A stretch of 5,017 bases of DNA, from assembly GCA_964405075.1 (NCBI GenBank), contig CAYOMP010000185.1, positions 1 through 5,017 on the forward strand, in the 5' to 3' direction. Position 1 is the stretch's first letter. Each line of letters begins with the position of its first letter. A model generated the notes under the pieces. It made no database searches, was not told the origin of the DNA, and saw nothing but the letters and a program-made list of their open reading frames with translations. Source of the stretch: CAYOMP01 sp964405075. Its GTDB lineage: Bacteria > Bacillota > Clostridia > Lachnospirales > Lachnospiraceae. Both the position numbers and the translations under genes were made by a program. Positions 1 through 4,671 of the stretch are shown piece after piece.

Positions 1-71
1 AAAATTATATTGTAGAATACAACAAAATTTATTTCATGAATATGTAGTTAAAACTCTCTTGTTTAAAAATA

Positions 72-100
72 TTGACATCTATTATAAAAATTATTAAAAT
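72..100 (+). promoter_or_regulatory. Candidate sigma-A promoter (TTGACA-N17-TAAAAT)
   Basis: A perfect -35 hexamer TTGACA (72-77) is followed after 17 bases by TAAAAT (95-100), one mismatch from the consensus -10. Transcription would start near 107 and run into the small-gene operon that begins at 349, leaving a leader of about 240 nt. The surrounding DNA is extremely AT-rich, which raises the rate of chance -10 matches, but the perfect -35 and ideal spacing are better than background. No open reading frame or recognisable riboswitch was seen between it and 250. Confidence 0.5.
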
Positions 101-224
101 CAAAAAAGATTTGCAGTAATTAATATATTATCACTAGAATTTTATTATACATAAAAGTTAAATATAAATAAATAGAAAAGTTTTTTGGGGAAAAAGCAAA
201 ATAGAAGGTGTTAATTCGCGGATT

Positions 225-259
225 TAACAGTTTTTTAAAACGGTATTTACTGTTATACT
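225..259 (+). promoter_or_regulatory. Extended -10 promoter straddled by an inverted repeat
   Basis: An extended -10 element TGTTATACT lies at 251-259; the region 17 bases upstream (231-236, TTTTTT) is a poor -35. A perfect inverted repeat, TAACAGT (225-231) and ACTGTTA (249-255), separated by 17 bases, brackets the -35 region, and its right arm overlaps the extended -10. Transcription would start near 266, leaving a leader of about 83 nt before the gene at 349. The weak -35 and the symmetrical arms suggest a regulated promoter, either repressed by occlusion or activator dependent. The binding protein is unknown. Confidence 0.45.
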
Positions 260-348
260 AACGCCATGAAGAAACAACGAAAGAGAAGTCAAAACAGTAA
301 CGGACTTCAAAATATTTTAAACCAAAGATTGCAAGGTGGAGGTAATAT

Positions 349-504
349 ATGAGTGTACAGGAAAGAATCAGAATGTGCAGGATTATTAATCAGATGGAAA
401 ATCTACCAGATCTTAGCAAAAGGCTTGGGTTGGAAAATAAATCAACACTTCATGGAAAATATATTGATGAAAAACAAGAGAGAAAAAGGGGTAATGAAAA
501 ATGA
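349..504 (+). CDS. Small hypothetical protein (51 aa), first gene of the PspC operon
   Basis: This short ORF starts at ATG 349 behind a strong Shine-Dalgarno (AGGTGGAGG, ending at 342, 6 nt spacing) and its stop overlaps the start of the PspC gene as ATGA (501-504). The protein begins MSVQERIRMCRIINQME and ends in a charged tail, KQERKRGNEK. It has no signal peptide or membrane segment, so it should be cytosolic. I do not recognise a family. The strong ribosome site, the ATGA coupling to a recognisable downstream gene and the lack of an alternative explanation are the reasons for calling it real. Co-translation with PspC suggests a related role, perhaps as a small partner or regulator, which is inference only. 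Confidence 0.7.
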   Translation: MSVQERIRMCRIINQMENLPDLSKRLGLENKSTLHGKYIDEKQERKRGNEK

Positions 505-677
505 AACAGTTAAGAAAAAGTTATGACAGAAAATTATGTGGTGTATGTGGCGGTATCGCAGAGTTCTTTGGTATTGATCCAACAATTATTAGACTTTTAT
601 GGATGTTACTTGTATTTTGTGCAGGTACAGGAGTTTTAGCTTATATTATAGCGGCAATTGTAATGCCAGAAAGGTAG
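501..677 (+). CDS. PspC-domain small membrane protein (58 aa)
   Basis: The protein matches the compact PspC domain over its full length. It has an N-terminal basic stretch (MKQLRKSYDRKLCG), the glycine-rich core GVCGGIAEFFGIDPT (residues 14-28), then R-L-L-W and a hydrophobic helix through about residue 54, ending MPER. Stand-alone PspC proteins of about 60 residues are common in Firmicutes; PspC proteins elsewhere take part in envelope-stress sensing with PspA/PspB or with Lia-type systems. One transmembrane segment (about 32-54) places it in the cytoplasmic membrane. The start ATG overlaps the stop of the upstream gene, and an AAGGGG ribosome site lies 9 nt upstream. Two cysteines (13 and 16) flank the GGV-like turn. 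The family call is firm; the physiological role is inferred. Confidence 0.92.
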   Translation: MKQLRKSYDRKLCGVCGGIAEFFGIDPTIIRLLWMLLVFCAGTGVLAYIIAAIVMPER

Positions 678-683
678 GCTTGT

Positions 684-908
684 ATGATTACAATGATTTT
701 AACATTAATTATATTATGTTGTTTATTTGGATTGGCATTTAAATTAACAGGAGCATTGCTAAAAGCTTGTTTATGGTTAATCTTTTTGTTACCGTTTGGA
801 GGGATTTTAGTAATATTTGGATTATTGTGTTGTTGTACTCTTATTTTAATTCCTGTTGGTATTACAATTATTAAAGCAGGTATGAGAATTCTTATACCTG
901 TTGGATGA
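684..908 (+). CDS. Small hydrophobic membrane protein (74 aa), PspC neighbour
   Basis: Almost the entire protein is hydrophobic. Two predicted membrane segments (about residues 3-32, possibly with a basic break at FKLTG, and 34-63) are followed by a short tail. The tetrapeptide IPVG occurs twice, at about 56-59 and at the extreme C-terminus. It contains a CCC triplet near residues 49-51. It begins 6 nt after the PspC stop; AAGGTAG at the end of that gene can serve as a modest ribosome site. The tight spacing indicates co-transcription with the PspC gene and a membrane-associated role in the same module. I do not recognise a named family, and the function is unknown. No clear terminator follows its stop. 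Confidence 0.7.
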   Translation: MITMILTLIILCCLFGLAFKLTGALLKACLWLIFLLPFGGILVIFGLLCCCTLILIPVGITIIKAGMRILIPVG

Positions 909-929
909 GATTAGTAAAAATAGAATTGA

Positions 930-1070
930 ATGAATTATGAAGTTAGAGGCGAGAGGCTTGAAAAGTCTTTTAAAGGTCATAAATATATAGAGTGAAGGTT
1001 GAGAAGGGTGAATAAATTAAATCAAAATCTTTTAACACTTGAAAACATAAGAAAGAGGTATAAATTATGA
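930..1070 (+). pseudogene. Possible remnant of ABC-ATPase-like coding sequence
   Basis: In one reading frame, two short open stretches are separated by a single stop at 993-995. The first (930-992) reads MNYEVRGERLEKSFKGHKY and ends IE. The second (from GTG 1008) ends LLTLENIRKRYKL before a stop at 1068-1070. Both resemble the first beta strands and aromatic A-loop of ABC transporter ATPases (pattern L-x-x-I-x-K-x-Y/F), but no Walker A or any later motif follows. The stretches are far too short for a reliable family call and could be chance. No convincing ribosome site precedes 930. I list it because the rest of 909-1215 has no intact gene and this is its best protein-like signal. Confidence 0.2.
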
Positions 1071-1149
1071 AACTAGGAATCGACATTTACGGCCGATTTT
1101 TATAATTTTTCATATATCTCCATATAAGTATATAAATGCCGATAGCTAG

Positions 1150-1215
1150 GGTATTTATGGTTTTGCTGTAAATGATGTAACTTCATATAATTTCATGTAT
1201 TTTTTTGAAAAATGG
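1150..1215 (+). other. Open, protein-like stretch running into the assembly gap
   Basis: From just after a TAG at 1147-1149, one frame stays open to the edge of the N run and reads GIYGFAVNDVTSYNFMYFFE, ending KW. It has no good start codon or ribosome site, so it would be an internal piece of a gene disrupted upstream, or chance. The right side of the gap also begins with an open frame (1227-1274). Support is weak because only 22 codons are visible. Confidence 0.2.
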
Positions 1216-1225
1216 NNNNNNNNNN
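1216..1225. other. Assembly gap (10 N)
   Basis: Ten consecutive N bases mark a scaffold join. A run of exactly ten is often a placeholder, so the true missing length may differ. Any gene spanning this point cannot be reconstructed, and the link between the PspC module and the right-hand genes depends on scaffolding. Confidence 0.99.
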
Positions 1226-1226
1226 T

Positions 1227-1274
1227 TCTGATACAGCGAAATTTTGTAATGAAATGCATTGGGGATTAAGCTGA
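1227..1274 (+). pseudogene. C-terminal fragment of an unidentified gene, cut by the gap
   Basis: Immediately right of the gap, one frame reads SDTAKFCNEMHWGLS and stops at TGA 1272-1274. An intrinsic terminator begins within that stop region (1268-1300), which is the normal arrangement for a gene end in Firmicutes. The coding-like composition and the terminator make it likely to be the true 3' end of a gene whose body is in the gap or was lost. Fifteen residues are too few to name a family. If the gap were really 10 nt, the open frame on its left (ending 1215) would not be in phase with this one. Confidence 0.35.
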
Positions 1275-1300
1275 GTGTGAGGCTTGGCTTTTTTCTTTTT
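1268..1300 (+). terminator. Rho-independent terminator
   Basis: AAGCTGAG (1268-1275) pairs with CTTGGCTT (1283-1290), giving an 8-bp stem that includes two G-T wobbles around a 7-nt loop. It is followed directly by TTTTCTTTTT (1291-1300). The stem overlaps the TGA of the short fragment ending at 1274. The orientation fits termination of rightward transcription coming from the gap. Confidence 0.65.
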
Positions 1301-1428
1301 ATTGATATGCTATGGCATGGCACTAATTTGACCTCGCAATGCCTTATTTTACAAGGGTTTATTATTTAAGAACCCAATTTTTACATTTTTTCAGAAGGTC
1401 AATTTTAGAACCTTAGCAGGAGTGAAAA

Positions 1429-1592
1429 ATGAATTCAAAAGACAATGATTAGAGTACTGTTCGTCTGTTGGGGCATGGTATTAACATACTTTAGAAAAGC
1501 TTGGTTTTACAGGTTTTTTGGGACAAACGGGAAAGATTTTACAGTTTTTGAAAAGCTGCGATATGGAAGATTTTAATTTGGTCATTTTATAA
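1429..1592 (+). pseudogene. Decayed small gene with stop and frameshift
   Basis: A good ribosome site (AGGAG at 1418-1422, 6 nt spacing) precedes ATG 1429, which reads MNSKDND then TAG (1450-1452). The same frame continues STVRLLGHGINIL to a second TAG at 1492-1494. A different frame is open from 1485 and reads HTLEKLGFTGFLGQTGKILQ, then FLKSCDMEDFNLVIL, ending TAA at 1590-1592. Joining the frames with one indel near 1485-1491 gives about 55 protein-like residues. I do not recognise the family. The final stop lies inside the left arm of the 24-bp palindrome at 1585-1608. It may instead be a fragment of a mobile-element gene; confidence in a former gene is modest. Confidence 0.35.
1548..1577 (+). 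promoter_or_regulatory. Candidate promoter for the orphan 222-aa gene
   Basis: TTGAAA (1548-1553) is followed after 18 bases by TTTAAT (1572-1577). Transcription would start near 1584, almost exactly at the first base of the 24-bp inverted repeat, so the mRNA would open with that hairpin. The hexamers are each one mismatch from consensus, and the AT-rich context makes chance matches possible. TATAAT within the left palindrome arm (1588-1593) is another potential -10 but lacks a good -35. Confidence 0.35.
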
Positions 1593-1639
1593 TTCAATTT
1601 CGTCATTTGGAATGTAAATGACGAAATTGAATTATAAAA
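1585..1639. repeat. Perfect 24-bp inverted repeat with 7-nt loop
   Basis: Positions 1585-1608 are the exact reverse complement of 1616-1639, with the loop GGAATGT (1609-1615) between. The arm begins TTTTATAATTCAATTT and ends CGTCATTT. It ends one base before the ribosome site AGGAAGG (1641-1647) of the 222-aa gene. As RNA it would form a long stem directly against the Shine-Dalgarno; as DNA it could be an operator or cruciform. It is not a normal terminator, because the stem is AT-rich and is followed by a purine-rich ribosome site, not a T-tract. GTCATTT also occurs directly at 1581-1587 and 1602-1608. Confidence 0.95.
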
Positions 1640-1657
1640 GAGGAAGGAATACTAATT

Positions 1658-2326
1658 ATGGCAAAGATGAGAAAAGAAGAAGGTATTGTTGATTGGGAAT
1701 ATAATATAAAGCAATTAGTGGCAGATGAAGAAACTTGTATTCAGTTGATACAAATTAGGTATGATGAAATACACAAAAAAGATTTAAATATAGCTGAAAA
1801 AATTGAAAAAGAATTAGGGAGCAGGTACAATTCAAGATATTACAAAGAATCCGAAAAAAAACAGATTGGAAAAGTGTGGATGCTAGTAAAGCAATTAGAG
1901 TATGAGAAATATGAAGTTTTACAAGTGGCTCAAGCTTTAGAATATAAATGGAAAAAAAACAAAGGATATTGGCACGAATTAAGATCTCATGTAAATTCAA
2001 TTCTAACGGCAATAAATCGTAATATTGAAGGCGAAGAATTTTATACAGCAATAGGAGAGATGCTGGAAGAAAACCAAATTCTGACTTTTTATGAAATAGT
2101 TATCGATAACTATCTAGAAAAATATGCGCCTGATAATAATAGAGAAATAATATATGAAATGGCAAAAGAATATTATACAGAAGCGGCTGTTGCGTTTTAC
2201 ACTCAAGCGGACTGGGGATTTTATAACTCGGGAATGGACAAGAGGGCATTTTACCGTATTTTTGAAGATAATAAAGATAAAAAAATAGATGAGATAAAAA
2301 AGAACACTAATAGTAAGTTTGACTAA
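1658..2326 (+). CDS. Unrecognised 222-aa soluble, helix-rich protein
   Basis: The start at 1658 is supported by AGGAAGG (1641-1647, 10 nt spacing); ATG 1667 is a weaker alternative. The protein (MAKMRKEEGIVDWEYNIKQL...) is rich in Lys, Glu, Tyr and Ile, with no signal peptide or membrane segment, so it should be cytosolic. The sequence looks mainly alpha-helical, with likely amphipathic helices at about residues 60-95 (EKKQIGKVWMLVKQLEYEKY) and 120-150. A Tyr/Phe-rich segment follows at 166-200 (YEMAKEYYTEAAVAFYTQAD, then FYNSG), with a basic and acidic tail. I see no nuclease, kinase, ATPase or HTH motif and do not recognise the family. It lies in the same orientation 271 nt upstream of a type I restriction-modification operon but is separated from it by that operon's own promoter. 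A defence or accessory role is a guess from context. Confidence 0.85.
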   Translation: MAKMRKEEGIVDWEYNIKQLVADEETCIQLIQIRYDEIHKKDLNIAEKIEKELGSRYNSRYYKESEKKQIGKVWMLVKQLEYEKYEVLQVAQALEYKWKKNKGYWHELRSHVNSILTAINRNIEGEEFYTAIGEMLEENQILTFYEIVIDNYLEKYAPDNNREIIYEMAKEYYTEAAVAFYTQADWGFYNSGMDKRAFYRIFEDNKDKKIDEIKKNTNSKFD

Positions 2327-2353
2327 GAAAAAAGAGTCTTTCTTTGTAAAGAG

Positions 2354-2495
2354 AATTAAGCGACTTAATTTGAGAGAATACATTGTTAGGACTCTTAGCC
2401 TTAAGAGTCTTGACTACTAACAAACGAACTCACTAGGGAATGTTAAGATGTCACGTATGTTGTGGCTAACTTGATATTCTCTAGCGGGTTTGTTA
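2354..2495 (+). other. Structured intergenic region with alternative pairings
   Basis: Several perfect pairings are packed between the 222-aa gene and the hsd promoter. AATTAAG (2354-2360) pairs with CTTAATT (2364-2370). AGAGAATA (2373-2380) pairs with TATTCTCT (2475-2482). TTGTTAG (2383-2389) pairs with CTAACAA (2417-2423). GACTCTTA (2390-2397) pairs with TAAGAGTC (2402-2409) over the loop GCCT. TAACAAAC (2418-2425) pairs with GTTTGTTA (2488-2495). The last competes with the TTGTTAG pairing, so a switch between two folds is possible. GTTA (2442-2445) and TAAC (2467-2470) can close a further stem. It matches no RNA family I know. It could be a 3' UTR, a small RNA, or a DNA recombination or binding site; it lies upstream of the hsd transcription start, so it is not an hsd leader. 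Confidence 0.45.
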
Positions 2496-2531
2496 TTTCT
2501 TAAAACTATTTGCTTAATAGAAGAATTTACA

Positions 2532-2560
2532 TTGAAAGTGTTCGCTTTATAGAATATACT
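2532..2560 (+). promoter_or_regulatory. Strong promoter of the type I R-M operon
   Basis: TTGAAA (2532-2537) and TATACT (2555-2560) are separated by exactly 17 bases; each differs from consensus at one base. Transcription should start near 2567, giving a leader of about 30 nt before the HTH gene, whose ribosome site is GGAGG (2586-2590). This makes the HTH, hsdM and hsdS genes one transcription unit independent of the 222-aa gene. Confidence 0.75.
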
Positions 2561-2597
2561 ATAGGTGGTACATTGTTTATTTTTTGGAGGATAAATT

Positions 2598-2783
2598 ATG
2601 GAATATTTAACTTCAGCAGAATGTGCGAAAAAGTGGAATGTGTCACAAAGATGGGTGGCTATTTATTGTAAAGAAGGAAGAATAGAAGGCGCTGTTCTTA
2701 GAGGAAGAATGTGGTTGATTCCAGCGGATGCTGAAAAACCAGACGATCCTCGGAGAGTCCGTAAAAATGGACTACCAAAGTAA
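2598..2783 (+). CDS. Small HTH DNA-binding protein (MerR/excisionase-like, 61 aa)
   Basis: This 61-residue protein has the layout of small winged-helix proteins of the MerR/excisionase type. Helix 1 is SAECAKKWN (6-14) and the recognition helix follows the turn at VSQRWVAIYCKEGRI (15-29). A short wing, GAVLRGRMWLIPADAEKP, covers about 32-49, and a basic tail ends NGLPK. Such proteins bind DNA, and in Clostridia similar ones often lead type I restriction-modification operons. The start is set by GGAGG with 7 nt spacing. It is the first gene after the operon promoter and ends 28 nt before hsdM, so co-transcription is expected. It may regulate the operon, for example by delaying or limiting expression, but no matching operator was proven here. 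The family call is good; the regulatory role is inferred. Confidence 0.85.
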   Translation: MEYLTSAECAKKWNVSQRWVAIYCKEGRIEGAVLRGRMWLIPADAEKPDDPRRVRKNGLPK

Positions 2784-2811
2784 AAAAATATCTTTGGAGG
2801 ATTATATACAA

Positions 2812-4671
2812 ATGGATAATAAGAGCATAAAGAAATTAGAAGCTGATTTATGGGAATCAGCAGATTTGTTAAGAGCTGGTTCAAAGCTAACATCAAATCA
2901 GTATTGTATGCCGGTTCTTGGGTTGTTATTTTTGAGATATGCATTTAGCCGATTTAAGATGGTTGAAGCAGAAATATTGAAGGATAGACCGATGCGTAAT
3001 GGAAGACAGATGCCGGTTGAAGCAAAGGATTTCGCTGCGAAGAGTGCGTTGTTTCTTCCGAAGGAAGCGCAGTATGATTGGCTGGTAAATCTTCCTGAAA
3101 ATATTGCATCAGCGAATCTTAAGAATATAGCCAGGCAGCCAATGAATAGCCTTGGTGAAGTAGTAAACAATGCAATGGAGCTTGTCGAACAGCAGAGCGA
3201 ACAGCTCACAGGTGTATTACCTAAAAGCTATACAGATTTTTCGGATGAGCTTTTAGGAGAGTTGCTTCGTATATTTAATAATAACGCACTTGATGAAGTT
3301 GGAGGAGATGTAATAGGTCGTATTTATGAGTATTTCCTTAATAAGTTTGCAAAGAACATTGCATCTGATGATGGTGTGTTTTTTACACCGAAGTCGTTAG
3401 TAAAAATGATTGTTAATATTTTGGAACCGAAGACTGGAACTTTATTAGATCCTGCTTGTGGTTCTGGTGGAATGTTTGTTCAGACAGGTGATTTTGTAAA
3501 TGCTGCAGGGTTACAGGCTAATAGCAGTATGACTTTCTATGGACAGGAAAAGGTTGAGTATAATGCTCAGCTTTGTTTGATGAATATGGCTGTCCATGGA
3601 CTTACAGGTGTTGTGAAGTCAGGAGATGAAGCTAATAGCTTTTATCATGATGCACATAATCTTGAAGGATGCTGTGATTACGTCATGGCGAATCCACCTT
3701 TTAATGTAGATAAAGTAAAAGTAGAATCAGCAGCTAATGCTGGAAGACTCCCTTTTGGATGTCCGAAAGAGAATAAGAATAAAGAAATTGGAAATGCAAA
3801 TTATCTTTGGATTTCGTATTTCTATGCATATTTGAATGAAAAGGGGAGAGCTGGATTTGTCATGGCTTCGTCTGCAACAGATAGTCAGGGCAATGATAAG
3901 GATATAAGAGAAAAGCTTATTCAGACAGGACATGTAGATGTAATGATAAGCGTTGGAAACAATTTCTTCTATACTAAGAGCTTGCCATGTTCCTTATGGT
4001 TTTTTGACAAAGGAAAGAAAGAAGAAGTTCAGGATAAAGTTCTCTTTATTGATGCGAGAAATTACTATACTGTAGTTGACCGTACACTGAATGAATGGAG
4101 TGAATGGCAACTTAAAAATCTGAACGCTATTGTATGGCTATATCGTGGAGAAACAGATAAATATACTGCACTTCTTGAAGAATACAGAAATATATTAGGC
4201 TGTGCAGTTTCGTTTGAAGAATCTCTTCATCTCTTGCAGGAAGAACTAAAAGATTTACAAGAGCGTGCCAAAATTGAGGTTGAGCACGCAGGACGCAATG
4301 ATAAAAAGCGTATTCAGGCTGAATATGACAAAATGATTACCGATAAAAATGAAGAAATTGCTGTAGCTAAGGACGCAAATTGGCTTTATGAGAAATTCGG
4401 TGATGGTGAATATAAGGATATTCTTGGGCTTTGCAAAGTTGCATATACAACAGATGCTGCAAAAGGCGACAACAAAGAAGAAATCAGTATTGAAGAAAAA
4501 GGCTGGTCGCTTACTCCGGGTGCGTATGTGGGTGTAGCGCCTGTTGAAGATGATGGTGTGGATTTTGAAGAGCGAATGGCAGAAATACATTGTGAACTTT
4601 TATCTTTGCAAGCAGAATCAAATGACTTGATGGATACCATCTCGAAGAATATGAAGGAGCTGGGGCTATGA
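2812..4671 (+). CDS. hsdM: Type I restriction-modification methyltransferase subunit HsdM (619 aa)
   Basis: HsdM transfers a methyl group from S-adenosylmethionine to adenine N6 in the site chosen by HsdS, and is part of the restriction complex when HsdR joins. The N-terminal helical domain opens KKLEADLWESADLLRAGSKL (about residues 6-25). FFTP at 190-193 leads into the methylase fold. The SAM-binding motif DPACGSGG is at 213-220, GQE at 244-246, and the catalytic NPPF at 294-297. The C-terminus has a charged, coiled-coil-like stretch (about 465-515) and the family-typical GWSLTPGAYVG (564-574). All key motifs are intact and the length is full. I chose ATG 2812 because GGAGG (2796-2800) precedes it and the family's conserved start follows; an earlier in-frame ATG at 2728 lies inside the HTH gene. 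The stop overlaps the hsdS start (ATGA). Confidence 0.97.
   Translation: MDNKSIKKLEADLWESADLLRAGSKLTSNQYCMPVLGLLFLRYAFSRFKMVEAEILKDRPMRNGRQMPVEAKDFAAKSALFLPKEAQYDWLVNLPENIASANLKNIARQPMNSLGEVVNNAMELVEQQSEQLTGVLPKSYTDFSDELLGELLRIFNNNALDEVGGDVIGRIYEYFLNKFAKNIASDDGVFFTPKSLVKMIVNILEPKTGTLLDPACGSGGMFVQTGDFVNAAGLQANSSMTFYGQEKVEYNAQLCLMNMAVHGLTGVVKSGDEANSFYHDAHNLEGCCDYVMANPPFNVDKVKVESAANAGRLPFGCPKENKNKEIGNANYLWISYFYAYLNEKGRAGFVMASSATDSQGNDKDIREKLIQTGHVDVMISVGNNFFYTKSLPCSLWFFDKGKKEEVQDKVLFIDARNYYTVVDRTLNEWSEWQLKNLNAIVWLYRGETDKYTALLEEYRNILGCAVSFEESLHLLQEELKDLQERAKIEVEHAGRNDKKRIQAEYDKMITDKNEEIAVAKDANWLYEKFGDGEYKDILGLCKVAYTTDAAKGDNKEEISIEEKGWSLTPGAYVGVAPVEDDGVDFEERMAEIHCELLSLQAESNDLMDTISKNMKELGL

Noticed and set aside
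266..352. 28-codon ORF starting MKKQRKRSQNSNG and overlapping the 349 gene start as ATGA
   Set aside because: It has no ribosome site, and its ATG falls at the predicted transcription start of the 251-259 promoter, so it would be leaderless. Its end simply contains the ribosome site of the next gene. A leader peptide cannot be excluded.
1067..1105. 12-codon ORF (MKLGIDIYGRFL) behind a good ribosome-site-like AAGAGG
   Set aside because: It is too short to support a gene, with nothing recognisable after the stop. It may be the broken start of a lost gene, but it cannot be tied to any family.
1328..1402. Nested weak hairpins: TTGACCT/AGGTCAA enclosing GGGTT/AACCC with T-rich flanks
   Set aside because: The stems are short and the loops long. 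The inner one resembles a weak terminator but follows a better one at 1268-1300. Not strong enough to list as a feature.
1445..1576. 43-codon ORF beginning MIRVLFVCWG, like the start of low-molecular-weight tyrosine phosphatases
   Set aside because: The catalytic C-x-x-G-N-x-C-R-S signature is not present, there is no ribosome site, and an overlapping frame (1485-1592) looks more protein-like. The resemblance is limited to eight residues.
1585..1639. Palindrome read as an intrinsic terminator
   Set aside because: The stem is AT-rich and is followed by the purine-rich ribosome site AGAGGAAGG on the plus strand, not by a T-tract. Reading it on the minus strand gives no gene to terminate.
2728..2811. 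Longer N-terminal version of HsdM
   Set aside because: This start lies inside the HTH gene, has no ribosome site, and adds residues absent from the usual HsdM start. GGAGG at 2796-2800 points to ATG 2812.
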